This document shows positions 44,001-52,468 of a stretch of DNA of 64,000 nt, in pieces; the stretch's first letter is position 1; every line of letters begins with the position of its first letter. The notes beneath the pieces were generated by a model that was not told the DNA's origin, made no database searches, and saw nothing but the letters and a program-made list of their open reading frames with translations. The stretch covers positions 1 to 64,000 of the forward strand of contig CAKUBG010000013.1 of the NCBI GenBank assembly GCA_934636825.1. Direction: 5' to 3'. Origin of the DNA: an uncultured bacterium (GTDB taxonomy: Bacteria > Vulcanimicrobiota > Xenobia > Xenobiales > Xenobiaceae). The position numbers and the translations under genes are program-made.

Positions 44001-44553
44001 ACTCGACACCGAAGTTTACTCCAACACCGGTGGTCAGGCTTCCAAGGCCACTCCTCTTGGTGCTGTAGCTCGCTTCGCTGCTGCTGGTAAGAGCTTGCCT
44101 AAGAAGGATCTGGGCATGATTGCTATGTCTTATGGCAACATCTACGTGGCTCAAATTTCTGTCGGCGCCAATGACGCTCAGGCTTTGAAAGCTATCGAAG
44201 AAGCTGAATCTTACGATGGTCCTTCTTTGATCATTGCTTACTCTCACTGTATCAACCACGGTATTAACATGGCCGACGGTTTGAAGCATCAGAAGAACGC
44301 TGTAGAGTGCGGCCAGTGGCCTCTCTACCGCTTCGATCCTCGCTTAAAAGCTCAAGGTAAGCCTTGCTTACAAGTCGACTACAAAGGCCCGAAGACCCCC
44401 GTTGCCGACTACTTGGCCAGTGAGAACCGCTTCCGTCAGCTTCAGAAGATCAACCCCGAAGCTGCCGCCAAGTTCGCCGAAGAGTCCGAAGCTATCGCTA
44501 AAGAACGCTATGAGCGCTACTTGCACTTGGCTTCCGCTCCTGAAGCTAAGTAA
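41005..44553 (+). CDS. nifJ: Pyruvate:ferredoxin (flavodoxin) oxidoreductase
   Basis: 1182 residues, the single-chain homodimeric form. It converts pyruvate and CoA to acetyl-CoA, CO2 and reduced ferredoxin. Order: thiamine-binding domain I starting IYPITPSSPMGEFADQW; domain II; a gamma-type domain; a ferredoxin-like insert with two 4Fe-4S motifs (CIQCGKCVMVCP near 700 and CTGCTLCVGVCP near 755); a third cluster ligand set beginning ACAGCGETPY; and the thiamine diphosphate site GGDGWAYDIGYGGLDH plus SNTGGQASKATPLGAV. Codon choice is strongly biased to C-ending codons compared with neighbours, which fits very high expression and central anaerobic metabolism. Confidence 0.98.
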   Translation: MGNVNVAKAIMDANEATADVAFRLSEVCAIYPITPSSPMGEFADQWSAEGRKNLWGAIPHIQEMESEGGAAGAVHGALQSGALTTTFTASQGLLLMIPNMYKIAGELTSAVFHIAARSLAAQGLSIFGDHADVMACRATGFAMLFSNSVQEATDMAAIAHAATLESRVPFIHAFDGFRTSHEVNTIERISDDVLRELIPDSLVHAHRARALNPNKPFIRGTAQNADIYFQGREAANPYYLKTPGIVAKLMKRFGELTGRHYNLFEYHGHPEAEEVVVLMGSGVSVVRGTLDKLLAEGKKVGVVTARLYRPFDAKSFIEAVPATVKTIGVLDRTKEPGSAGEPLYQDVVTAVMENMEGGKGKFAVLPRVIGGRYGLSSKDFTPAMVCGVYNELAKAEPKRSFTVGIHDDVTNLSIDYDANWISEPEGTVRAMFYGLGSDGTVGANKNSIKIIGHDTDNYAQGYFVYDSKKSGGLTVSHLRFGPKPIDAPFLIQRASFIGVHLFEFLESYDVLKQAEEGGVFLLNSPFSKDEVWDQLPAEVQETILAKHLKFYVIDALTVAHNAGMGNRINTVMQTAFFAISGVLPREEAIEHIKASIKKAYSKKGQEVVAKNWAAVDNSLAALHQVETEGRKVTGHHRKPLVSDEAPEFVKKVTAVMMAQRGDELPVSAIPDDGTWPSGTTRWEKRNIASEVPSWDPAKCIQCGKCVMVCPHGVIRSRLITNEDAAKAPESFKLAEAKGFVGYKDYKFSMQISVEDCTGCTLCVGVCPAKEKALTMVPQRPLREEGRKNWKFFLDLPDLGGDLKRTMVKNVQLLPPMFEFSGACAGCGETPYVKMVSQLFGDRAMIANATGCSSIYGGNLPTTPWCTNKDGRGPAWSNSLFEDNAEFGLGMRVAVDQKAEYARQLLTEAKDKIDPEVYEGLMAVEPATPENIAKKRALLDKLAEKVKGCDCACARELESVMDALIPRSVWIIGGDGWAYDIGYGGLDHVLAQGKNVNVLVLDTEVYSNTGGQASKATPLGAVARFAAAGKSLPKKDLGMIAMSYGNIYVAQISVGANDAQALKAIEEAESYDGPSLIIAYSHCINHGINMADGLKHQKNAVECGQWPLYRFDPRLKAQGKPCLQVDYKGPKTPVADYLASENRFRQLQKINPEAAAKFAEESEAIAKERYERYLHLASAPEAK

Positions 44554-44571
44554 TGAACAATTGACATTTAA

Positions 44572-44610
44572 GACTTTCGTCTCCGCTTCGAATAAGTTGT
44601 GACGAAAGTC
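44572..44610 (+). terminator. First hairpin after the PFOR gene
   Basis: A 10-bp stem (44572-44581 with 44601-44610) without a T-run, 18 bp after the stop. It may protect the mRNA 3' end or act with the next hairpin. Confidence 0.6.
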
Positions 44611-44634
44611 GACTATCTGTCGATTCTATGTAAG

Positions 44635-44682
44635 ATAGGCGTTTTGTTTTAGATGTTTTCTAGGCAAAGCGCCTATTTTTAT
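44635..44682 (+). terminator. Second hairpin and T-run after the PFOR gene
   Basis: ATAGGCG (44635-44641) pairs with CGCCTAT (44670-44676), followed by five T. The loop is long, about 28 nt. Confidence 0.7.
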
Positions 44683-44755
44683 ATAGCTTCGGCTTGTACC
44701 GTCTCTTTTTTAGATAAACGTAAAATCTTTGAAATTTGAGTGAAACAAACTGGAC

Positions 44756-45373
44756 GTGACTGGATTTAAACCACCAGACAAACCCGAGGAAGAAACTGCC
44801 GATGCTGCTTTGTTAGCTCGTTTTCAGGCTGGCGACGACTCTGCGTTTGATGAATTGATGACTATTTATTATCGTCCTGTACTGAATTTAATTTATAAAT
44901 TCAAGGGCGGTTCAGCTAAGGAAGCTGAAGACACTGCTCAGGAGGTTTTCCTTCAATTATATAAGGCTTTGCCCAGATTCGAACTCAGAGCTCGTCTCTT
45001 CACCTATATATATAAAGTGACTATGAATCAGTGCTTTAAGGAAAGAAAGAAGCGAGCTAAAGATGTTCCTCTTCAGATCAGTCTAGATGAACCTGTGGAT
45101 AACGGCGGAGATCGTCCCATACAACGCGATTTTGCCGATCCCGGAGATTCTCCGTTAGAGTCTGTGGAATACGGGGAAGTCAGTCGTGAATTGCGTCGAG
45201 CACTTTTGAAAATTGACGAAGAAATGAGAGCTCCGCTGATAATGAACCGTTTTTACGATCTCACTTATGAAGAAATCGCAGAAACGTTGGGCATTACAGT
45301 CGCTGCGGTCAGATCTAGAATCCATCGGGCGCGTCAGACTTTACAAAAGTATTTGGGCAAGATATTTAGTTAG
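44756..45373 (+). CDS. ECF-type RNA polymerase sigma factor
   Basis: 205 residues, GTG start with a weak ribosome site. Sigma region 2 (DAALLARFQAGDDSAFDELM, then the core-binding EDTAQEVFLQLYKALPRF) and region 4 with a helix-turn-helix (DLTYEEIAETLGITVAAV, then RSRIHRARQTLQKYL) are both intact and separated by a short acidic linker. It reprograms RNA polymerase in response to envelope or metabolic stress. The next gene encodes a zinc-finger anti-sigma factor and the third a CpxP/Spy-like protein, so the trio is an envelope-stress module. Length is normal for an RpoE-like ECF. Confidence 0.94.
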   Translation: MTGFKPPDKPEEETADAALLARFQAGDDSAFDELMTIYYRPVLNLIYKFKGGSAKEAEDTAQEVFLQLYKALPRFELRARLFTYIYKVTMNQCFKERKKRAKDVPLQISLDEPVDNGGDRPIQRDFADPGDSPLESVEYGEVSRELRRALLKIDEEMRAPLIMNRFYDLTYEEIAETLGITVAAVRSRIHRARQTLQKYLGKIFS

Positions 45374-45390
45374 AAAGGAGTGCTCTCTTT

Positions 45391-46083
45391 ATGAAAGGTA
45401 ACGAAAGCTCAGAAGCTGCTTTTTCGGACAATATAGAATGTCAAGAGTGTATAGATAAATTATTGGAATATGAAGACGGGCTTCTTAGTGAACCTGATAC
45501 TTCAAAACTTAAAAAACATTTAGAAGAGTGCTCCAAATGCCAACAGTATCAACATTCTTTAGGTGAGGTGTGGAAAAACTTAGATAAGGCCTTTCCACAA
45601 GAACTTGAGCCTTCTCCGGATTTTAAAGTACGATTTTGGAAGAAGGTTGGGCAAGAATCAGACAAAGATAAAATTATCGATTTAGAAGCCAGGTTAAAAG
45701 CTAAAAATAAGTATTTGCGTTACTGGAAAGTTTTTACAGCTGCTGCATCTTTAACTGTGGTTGGCGGTGCTGTGCTTTGGAGTGCTTTCGCTAATAACGT
45801 CGCTACGTCATCTAATTCTGTAAGCTTGATGGTTAGTACCAATACTGCTGCAGGGGTCAATTCCACATTACAAAGAGGTTCCGAACAATCGATTGAGTCT
45901 GGAACTGAGTTTAGCGGTGATGAACCGTACTACACAGATTATGTTTTGGCTGATGAATTTAACAATAATGCCAACGAAGATCTGAGCAATAGCGTTATTT
46001 ATGCTGATTACGAGCCGGATTATATAATGTCTCAAGAGCTTTTGGACATGGCTTTCGATGAAGCTGCCGACAGTGCACACTAA
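45391..46083 (+). CDS. Zinc-finger anti-sigma factor, single membrane span
   Basis: 230 residues. AAAGGAG lies about 12 bp before the ATG. The N-terminal ZAS domain has Cys17, Cys20, His43, Cys47 and Cys50 (HLEECSKC is the H-x3-C-x2-C signature). A membrane helix lies at about residues 113-133 (VFTAAASLTVVGGAVLWSAF). The outer part is about 95 residues, Ser/Asn and acidic-rich, with little predicted structure. It should hold the upstream sigma factor inactive until a signal. Co-transcribed with the sigma gene (17 bp gap). Confidence 0.9.
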   Translation: MKGNESSEAAFSDNIECQECIDKLLEYEDGLLSEPDTSKLKKHLEECSKCQQYQHSLGEVWKNLDKAFPQELEPSPDFKVRFWKKVGQESDKDKIIDLEARLKAKNKYLRYWKVFTAAASLTVVGGAVLWSAFANNVATSSNSVSLMVSTNTAAGVNSTLQRGSEQSIESGTEFSGDEPYYTDYVLADEFNNNANEDLSNSVIYADYEPDYIMSQELLDMAFDEAADSAH

Positions 46084-46109
46084 AAAAGATAGAGAGGTTT
46101 TACAATTCT

Positions 46110-46613
46110 GTGTTTAGGAAGATTGTGCTATTTATTGCTATGGTGGGCACTTTGTCTCCTGCTTCCGGAGTGGCTTTGGCAGAAGAAGAAAGTGACTTTA
46201 CCGAAAATGGAAGCGTACAAAAAACTGCTGTCAATATTAGTGAGTGCAGTTTAGTTAAATGTCTGCCTGAAAACAATGCTACTGTTGTGGACAATTTGCC
46301 CAAGGGTAAATTTATAAGTCGCAAAGATAAGGAAGACAAGTTTCCCGAGGCCAAACAAGTAAGAGAAAAGTATCGTCCTCAAATGCTGCAACTCAGAGCG
46401 TCTATCAAAGAACTTCGAGGCAGAGTTGCCAGAGAGCTCACTTCTGATAACCCCAGCAAAGCGGTGGTGAAAAATTATCTCAATCAACTTGTTGAATTGC
46501 GTCGCAAACAGCAAATGCTTTTAGTAGATCAAATGTTTGAAACTTTAGAACAGCTTCCTAAAGAAAAACGTGCTGATTATATCCAGCCTATTGTGGAGCA
46601 TTGTTTGCGCTAA
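46110..46613 (+). CDS. CpxP/Spy/ZraP-like periplasmic protein
   Basis: 167 residues, GTG start with GAGAGG 12 bp upstream. Signal peptide (FRKIVLFIAMVGTLSPASG, cleaved near VALA-EE). The C-terminal 90 residues are a helical hairpin: REKYRPQMLQLRASIKELRG, then KNYLNQLVELRRKQQMLLVD, and a final helix. This is the pattern of CpxP/Spy/ZraP chaperones and periplasmic metal sensors. As third gene after sigma and anti-sigma it may be a sensor or an output of the stress response. Two Cys (SECSLVKC) near residues 45-50 are unusual for the family. Confidence 0.72.
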   Translation: MFRKIVLFIAMVGTLSPASGVALAEEESDFTENGSVQKTAVNISECSLVKCLPENNATVVDNLPKGKFISRKDKEDKFPEAKQVREKYRPQMLQLRASIKELRGRVARELTSDNPSKAVVKNYLNQLVELRRKQQMLLVDQMFETLEQLPKEKRADYIQPIVEHCLR

Positions 46614-46636
46614 GTTGTAAAACTGAAAAATGCAAT

Positions 46637-46690
46637 AAATAAGCTGCCGCCATCCTTAAATTGGAGGATAGCGGCAGCTTATTTGTTTAC
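46637..46690. terminator. Strong terminator after the stress trio
   Basis: A 13-bp stem (46638-46650 with 46671-46683) with an inner ATCCT/AGGAT stem and a short T-rich tail. It stands between the trio and the convergent minus-strand gene at 46763. Confidence 0.85.
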
Positions 46691-46762
46691 TTCTTCTCAG
46701 AATTTAATAAAGGAAAGTCGCTTGGACTGTCGCTGCAAAACCAGCATCAAGTACTTTGGCGC

Positions 46763-47515
46763 CTAAGCGCCGATAATGAAAGCGCTGTCGGCAATGCTAG
46801 GAGTGTCAATTATTGGCGAACTAGAAGCTTTCAGCACCGTATCGATGGTGTGAACGCTGGTAAGCACCAAATCAGGAGCTTTGACTACAGTTTTTGATTC
46901 GAGGTGGGAGCTGACCATTTGTCCAGCTCTATAAGCAAAAGCTGTTCTGGCTCTCACTTGTACAGATTGACTGATACCATCTTTTATATCAGCACTCATG
47001 GGGCCGGCAGACGTTTCGATAATGGCTACGTCGTAATTTTGCTCTGTATCCAAGCCGATCAGTTTATGCTCAAATTTTAAATCGAGAGTAATCGATTGAC
47101 CTTTATCTCCTAAAGGAATTTCCAAAGGTTTAATCTCTGTCCAAGAAGAGCCTACTTGTTGCAAACCGCTGGGAAATACGGGCTGGTTTATGTTGGCATT
47201 GACGGTAGAGCGAGTTATGCGCCCGGTCTTCTCTACAGTCATACCAATAGTCTGACCGACAGCAGGCAAGGGAAGCCTTTGATTATTGCGCTCAATGAAG
47301 CCATCGGTAACATTGACGTCTACATCGAAGGTAGTTCCGGAAACTTTAGTCACCTTCTGGTCGGTATACATCTCCATAACGACGTCAGTATTGCTGATCT
47401 CTTCGTTATTTTCTTCTGTTTTTTGTTTTGAGTGCATTATCGTTTGGTAAGAAAGCACTTCTCCGGTGGCGGCTTTATATTCTAAAAATACGCCTTCAGT
47501 ATTGAGCATTTGCAA
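46763..47515 (-). CDS. Beta-rich protein of unknown function
   Basis: 250 residues with no signal peptide and no membrane segment. It begins MQMLNTEGVFLEYKAATGEV and consists of alternating beta strands with regular 'V.GTTFDVDVNV' and 'VGQTIGMTVEKTGRITR' patterns, like secreted beta-sandwich domains that measure a substance or bind lipids. The absence of an export signal suggests a cytosolic protein or a start further upstream; upstream of the ATG there is an SD-like AGGCGAGAGGAAATT (GAGAGG). Gap to the upstream M48 gene is 57 bp, so they may be co-transcribed. I do not recognise a family with confidence. Confidence 0.6.
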   Translation of the reverse strand: MQMLNTEGVFLEYKAATGEVLSYQTIMHSKQKTEENNEEISNTDVVMEMYTDQKVTKVSGTTFDVDVNVTDGFIERNNQRLPLPAVGQTIGMTVEKTGRITRSTVNANINQPVFPSGLQQVGSSWTEIKPLEIPLGDKGQSITLDLKFEHKLIGLDTEQNYDVAIIETSAGPMSADIKDGISQSVQVRARTAFAYRAGQMVSSHLESKTVVKAPDLVLTSVHTIDTVLKASSSPIIDTPSIADSAFIIGA

Positions 47516-47572
47516 ATTTCCTCTCGCCTAGCATGTAGAAAGCTCACGCCGCCATTTTTTAGGCACAAGGCC

Positions 47573-49399
47573 CTAAAATCCTTTACCGGCATGTAAAATA
47601 TCCCAGTTTAGTTTGTTGTAACTGCGGCAAAGCTCATCGATATTTTGTTTATCTTTAAGATATTGCAAGGAACTGTGACGTAAAGTCAAAGCATAGTCCT
47701 TGTCTCCTTGTTTTTGAGCAAATTCAGCCTCTTTTTGTAAAGGTTCTATGTCTTGACAAACCTTCTTTATTTCCTGAATCCTTTGGCCAGAAGTTGGATG
47801 AGTACTAAACCAAGGAATATGAAGTTTGGCTTGTCCGGATTCTTGCTGGTATAATTCGAGTTTTTCTAAGGTAGCGCAAAATTCTTGAGGATTGTAACCA
47901 GCGGCAAAAGAAAGTTGCACAGCGCTGCGATCAGCCTCATATTCTTGCTCACGCGAAAAGCCCTTATTTATTAAGTCTGTCGCTTTTTGCGAGCCTAAAT
48001 ATCCCCAATAGCTGCGGGTTGTATAGCGCATAACTGTACCCAAAATATTGGATATATTGCCACGCATTTTGCTAGCATTGCCATGTTTGTGCAATATATG
48101 AGCAAACTCGTGGGCCAAAACAGCAGCCAGTTCGTCATCGCTTTCCAAGATCTTTAATAATCCAGAGGTAACAAAAACTGGCCCACCAGGGACGGAGAGA
48201 GCTTGCGCCTCTGGGGAATTAAGCACGACAAAGTCGCACAAATCTGGAGAGAAACCGTTGCCTTCTAAGAGCTGCCGACCGATTTTTTGGACTCGACTTA
48301 TTGCTTCTTGATCTTGGCTTAAACTGTAACGACTCTGAACTTGAGAAGCTCCCTCTTTAGAAAGTTCTCGGTCTTGTCTACTCATACTTAAATATGGATC
48401 GTCTTTGGGAAAGCAAACTGCGCATGGTTCGTATCCCTTGCGTTTAGCAAGCTTCTCGTCTTTAAAGGCATAAAGACGACTATTTGTAGAAAGGTGATTC
48501 GCTCCGGGCTTATGGTATTGCTTGCTTTCCATATTTACCACAACCCCATGAAGCTCGCCCCACTCTTGAAGCGCTTGATCGCATAAATTTTGCCACCCTT
48601 TGCCTTTGGCTAAAGGGGCTCGCACTTCGCGCTCGTCCAAAAGTTCCAGATCATACAAATGGCCTAACAAGTTTTTGCCTTCTTGGCGAACGACGAGAAC
48701 TTTACGTGGTAAAATGACTCTAGAAGCGTAATCAGATTGCATAAAGAGAGCGAGATTCTTTACTAGAGCAGCTTTTTCGCTATCACTCAAATTGTTTGTG
48801 GCTTTGGCATTAAAAAGTACTTCCGGGTCGCAAACTATTTGTTGGTTTTGCTCTAAAGGAAGGGGAGGCGAGGTTCTTTTTAGTAGGCCATGATTGTCGA
48901 AAGAGACTAGAGCTAATTCAGGGCGCTGGACATCTAAATCTTCGTCTTCAGGAAAGGCATTAGAATTTGGGAAAATTTCTTCTTTATCTTCTGGAGAATC
49001 GATCTTGGCTGCCGGAATAGATTGCCAAGTTGGTGATTGGTTATCTGAGGGGCTACTTGTAACGACCGGACGATCATGATTTAGAGCAGGGAGAGTAACT
49101 GCACGATTTTGATTGGGTGAAGTCGGCGTAGTGTTGGGAGCGCTGGCTCCGGGAAGAGAGTATTCCGGTGATTTACCGTTTGGAGTTGATTTCGGAAGTA
49201 AAATCGGAGGCTCTTGAGTTAAAGAAGGCTCGTCCTCACTTATATCAAGGTCACCGGGCAGTTCAAAGTTCTGAGCCAGCCAGGGCTCCGAATGCTTAGG
49301 AGCAGGGGCTGGCAAGTTGGCTGAAGATATTGAGCAGCAAACGTTAAAAGAGACGACAAGGCCCATAAGGCCGCCTAATAGCTTAGAATTGTGATTCAA
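47573..49399 (-). CDS. M48-family peptidase with an Ada-type zinc-like insert
   Basis: 608 residues. N-terminal signal (LLGGLMGLVVSFNVCCSISS), then about 150 residues of Pro/Ser-rich linker. Residues about 290-340 resemble the Ada-type zinc-binding motif (KQYHKPGANHLS, later GYEPCAVCFP), although the first Cys of that motif is replaced. The C-terminal M48 domain has the zinc motif VLAHEFAHILHKHGN and the downstream Glu in REQEYEADRSAV, plus helix TVMRYTTRSYWGYLGSQ. Such metalloproteases (BepA/HtpX-type) degrade misfolded outer-membrane proteins. Given the LPS/BAM genes here, a BepA-like role is plausible. Confidence 0.82.
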   Translation of the reverse strand: MNHNSKLLGGLMGLVVSFNVCCSISSANLPAPAPKHSEPWLAQNFELPGDLDISEDEPSLTQEPPILLPKSTPNGKSPEYSLPGASAPNTTPTSPNQNRAVTLPALNHDRPVVTSSPSDNQSPTWQSIPAAKIDSPEDKEEIFPNSNAFPEDEDLDVQRPELALVSFDNHGLLKRTSPPLPLEQNQQIVCDPEVLFNAKATNNLSDSEKAALVKNLALFMQSDYASRVILPRKVLVVRQEGKNLLGHLYDLELLDEREVRAPLAKGKGWQNLCDQALQEWGELHGVVVNMESKQYHKPGANHLSTNSRLYAFKDEKLAKRKGYEPCAVCFPKDDPYLSMSRQDRELSKEGASQVQSRYSLSQDQEAISRVQKIGRQLLEGNGFSPDLCDFVVLNSPEAQALSVPGGPVFVTSGLLKILESDDELAAVLAHEFAHILHKHGNASKMRGNISNILGTVMRYTTRSYWGYLGSQKATDLINKGFSREQEYEADRSAVQLSFAAGYNPQEFCATLEKLELYQQESGQAKLHIPWFSTHPTSGQRIQEIKKVCQDIEPLQKEAEFAQKQGDKDYALTLRHSSLQYLKDKQNIDELCRSYNKLNWDILHAGKGF

Positions 49400-49620
49400 G
49401 GCTTGTTCGGTTCCTTTGCGAAGAAGAGCACCGGCTGTGGTAGCGAGTAAAAACTATAGAACTTTTTTCATCGCCAAAAAAACAGTAAGTACCGGGAAAA
49501 ATTGTACAATATTTGTGGGTGTGTTTCAAATTTTTTATTCGAAGCCGTTTTGTGAGAAATAAGGAACAGAGACGGTAAGTGTCGAAGTTGTAGAGGAATG
49601 TTTTCTTCAGGAATGATGCT

Positions 49621-50820
49621 ATGAGCGATATCGATTATTTAGAGCGATTGCCTAAAATTAACAGTGCAGCTTCTACAGACAACAGCTTTGCCTTATCAGA
49701 AGACGAGCGCCAAACGCTCGATGAAGAATCTAAGACGAAATTGATCGAGTTGCTGAAGCGTGAGGAGTCTGGAACTACTTCTGAAATAGTCAGCCGTTTT
49801 AAGAGCGGAGACAAAGAAGCTGCCGAGATTCTGGTGCGTACTTTCTATCCCTATGTTGAAAGTCTCTTGGTGGCTTTGGAAAAACGCGATTTGCAAGAGA
49901 GAGCTAGTGAGCGGGGAGGCATAGCACCGGCTTTAATTAGCAGCGGTGGTCGTCGCAAAGAGTTTCTTAATAGCTTTTTTACTGATTTCGTCAATAAAGC
50001 TGCTGATATAGATTTAAGTAAAGGTATTCGTCTTTATCTTTACAGCCATTGTGCCGAGCCTTTTATTAAACGTCTTCAGGACACTTTGGAGCAGCCGAAG
50101 GATAATACCGAAAGTTTAAAAGACAGTAGCCGAGAACGCAGTCTTTTCTTAGATGACGAACCCGGGCACAAGGCTTTAGCCTCAACCAATTACAGAAGCC
50201 AGGACTATAGCAACCCAGCCAAAGACAGTCTTTTTTTTGAAGATATTCCCAAACCCAAGATGAGGATATCTGGTATACCGGCGACCAGAAGCTTAAGTGG
50301 CAAAGAAGATGTTGTAAACCGTGAACGCAATTCTGTTGCAAAAACAGGAGGCGTTAAGGGGCCTGTATATATGCGTCAAAGTGACAGCTTGGCAGGTGCT
50401 GCAAGTAGTGGAAGCATTGAAGTGCGGCGTGTCGGTACTTTGGGAAATGCTTCTAATCAAGCCCAATTGTTGCGCACTGATTCTGGCACTAAAACTGCTA
50501 TTTCGTCGCGTATACCTAGGAATAATGTCCATTTAGCTCCGGCTTTGAGCCCTTCTGAGGATATTCCGGAAAAAGAACCGGTTTCTGCCGCTCCTACAGC
50601 TCCGGCCCAACTGTCGCGTAAAGCTCAGGCAATAGCCGGTGGCTTAAAAAAATTGGCAGTCACCGATTTAGAAGCCTATCGGACTGTAGTTATGCGTTAT
50701 TTTGCTAATTGCTCATTTGCTGAGTTGTGCCAGAAATTGGAAGTTACTTCCGCAGGAGAGATTGGCTTACGCCTTTTGCGAGGTTTATTGAGCCTGGGTG
50801 GCGAGCAACGCCCTAGTTAA
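49621..50820 (+). CDS. Sigma-factor-like protein with a long linker between regions 2 and 4
   Basis: 399 residues. Residues about 53-95 resemble sigma region 2 (IVSRFKSGDKEAAEILVRTF), and residues about 345-395 resemble region 4 (DLEAYRTVVMRYFANCSFAE, LCQKLEVTS). Between them lie about 200 residues of Ser/Pro/Arg/Asn-rich disordered sequence. Normal ECF factors have a linker of about 30-50. Both end regions are diverged. The next gene encodes a zinc-finger protein of the anti-sigma type, so the pair is a second sigma/anti-sigma-like locus. Either a divergent regulator or a protein that has lost sigma function. Confidence 0.6.
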   Translation: MSDIDYLERLPKINSAASTDNSFALSEDERQTLDEESKTKLIELLKREESGTTSEIVSRFKSGDKEAAEILVRTFYPYVESLLVALEKRDLQERASERGGIAPALISSGGRRKEFLNSFFTDFVNKAADIDLSKGIRLYLYSHCAEPFIKRLQDTLEQPKDNTESLKDSSRERSLFLDDEPGHKALASTNYRSQDYSNPAKDSLFFEDIPKPKMRISGIPATRSLSGKEDVVNRERNSVAKTGGVKGPVYMRQSDSLAGAASSGSIEVRRVGTLGNASNQAQLLRTDSGTKTAISSRIPRNNVHLAPALSPSEDIPEKEPVSAAPTAPAQLSRKAQAIAGGLKKLAVTDLEAYRTVVMRYFANCSFAELCQKLEVTSAGEIGLRLLRGLLSLGGEQRPS

Positions 50821-50899
50821 GAGTTCTCCGCTTTTTATTTTCTGTAAAAAAAGTGTATTTTTTAGACAGATTCGACGATAGCTGGATGGTAGAAATATT

Positions 50900-52465
50900 G
50901 TGAGACCAAAGAAAAATGGCGCAGAGATTTGCCAAAACGAATATATAAAGGCTATGTTGGTACCTTACGCGGAGCGTTCCTTGGCTAAAGCGAATCGCGC
51001 TGAAGTAGAGGCTCATTTAGCTGAATGCCAGTTTTGCCGTGAAGAAGTTAGACGCTTACACGACCTTATGCGTCCTTTGAGCGAATTGGCTAAAAGCGGG
51101 TTTAAACCTGTTTATGATGCTCATCCAACTCATGAGCAATTGTTCCGCTACTCTGTCGGTGATAGGAGACAGAGTAGAGAAGAACAGCGCAATATTCGTT
51201 TGCATATATTTATGTGCAGCGATTGTAGTAAAGAAATTCAGCTTATCAAACAAGTAGAGCACGACTTTGAGGGACTTTCCGCCGAAGACAGCAGCCGTTG
51301 GACTATGCCTCCGGTATTACGCAATCTCTTCGCTTCTCCCAGTCGCACTTCCGTTATAGTAGAAAACGCTTTAGAAGAGCGCATCCCCAACATAGAACGC
51401 GTGCGAGCTATAATGCAAAAAGTTAATTTGCATTTGGTCGGTGTCGTGGCGGCTATTATTTTGTTGATGTTCATTTGTTTATCGTTTATTACTTGTGGCA
51501 GCGGAGATGATGAACAACAAGCTAAAGTCAGTCCTTCACCTTCAAGCTCAGTTGTAGCGGCACAGACTGCAGTTAAAGAGGAATGGGTTGTTTTGCCTTT
51601 GGGTGACTTCAGCCCTGTAGAGGCTTGCACGGTACTAAGTTCTCAAGATATTGCCTATCGCAGCACTAGAGGACGCTTAGAAGTAAAAGAAATTGATTTG
51701 GAAAGGGCCCAAGCTGCAGTAAATAAATATCGGGAAGGGTACAACTTACCTGAAAGTGCTCTAGCTTTGGAGGATAGCTCCACTCAGGATAGCTATGCTG
51801 AGGAGCAACCTTCTATTTCTGAAGATAATTATGACTCTGCATCTACAGAGACGTCTAGCGATCCTGTCGACTATAATTCTGCTGTCGGAGAAGAAGAAAA
51901 ATCTGGGGCCAATTATGACACTACAGTGGCGGATAACAGATCGGTGGAAGAACCAACTGTCTCTGTGGCTGTTGCTCCTAAGTCTGTACAAGCTACAGCA
52001 TCTCATAGCAGCAAAACTTTCTCTCAGCCGCGTGTAGCCGTACCTGCACATCGTGCTGTTGTTCGTCCTGTTTATAGTGCTCAGCCTAAAGTTAAAGCTA
52101 AGGTTGCCTCTCGACCTACACGCGCTTACGATACAGCAGCCTATCAGCCTGCACCGTCTCCTATTTCTAAAACTTCAAAAAAGGTCTCTCCTGGAGACGG
52201 CCCCACACCTATTTCTGCTTCCTATGTTGCAGGCAGCAACCACCCCGAATCTTCACCCCGTTCAGCTGTCGCCCCTTCGCCGGCTATTATTCGTCCCGGC
52301 TCTGATGTAACCGTTTCTTCTATGCGCCGTCACACTTCTAAAACTGAATATGCGGCCGAAAGTACTGTTGCTGCTGAAGAACATACTTCTAAAAATGAAA
52401 ACATGGTGGGTGGCAACACCTATGACGATGCAGACAGCGTTACAAATCGCGATACTATAGAGTAG
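50900..52465 (+). CDS. Anti-sigma-like membrane protein with two zinc-finger motifs
   Basis: 521 residues, GTG start. Two ZAS-type motifs occur in series: Cys11...His39-x3-Cys43-x2-Cys46, then His78 with His102-x3-Cys106-x2-Cys109 (HPTHEQLFRYSVGD and HIFMCSDC). A membrane helix follows at about residues 176-200 (LVGVVAAIILLMFICLSFI). The outer part is about 320 residues: a small domain starting WVVLPLGDFSPVEACTVLSS, then a Ser/Thr/Glu/Pro-rich low-complexity tail. It should bind the sigma-like protein of the gene just upstream (79 bp). Two zinc fingers in one anti-sigma factor are unusual. Confidence 0.72.
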   Translation: MRPKKNGAEICQNEYIKAMLVPYAERSLAKANRAEVEAHLAECQFCREEVRRLHDLMRPLSELAKSGFKPVYDAHPTHEQLFRYSVGDRRQSREEQRNIRLHIFMCSDCSKEIQLIKQVEHDFEGLSAEDSSRWTMPPVLRNLFASPSRTSVIVENALEERIPNIERVRAIMQKVNLHLVGVVAAIILLMFICLSFITCGSGDDEQQAKVSPSPSSSVVAAQTAVKEEWVVLPLGDFSPVEACTVLSSQDIAYRSTRGRLEVKEIDLERAQAAVNKYREGYNLPESALALEDSSTQDSYAEEQPSISEDNYDSASTETSSDPVDYNSAVGEEEKSGANYDTTVADNRSVEEPTVSVAVAPKSVQATASHSSKTFSQPRVAVPAHRAVVRPVYSAQPKVKAKVASRPTRAYDTAAYQPAPSPISKTSKKVSPGDGPTPISASYVAGSNHPESSPRSAVAPSPAIIRPGSDVTVSSMRRHTSKTEYAAESTVAAEEHTSKNENMVGGNTYDDADSVTNRDTIE

Positions 52466-52468
52466 CGT

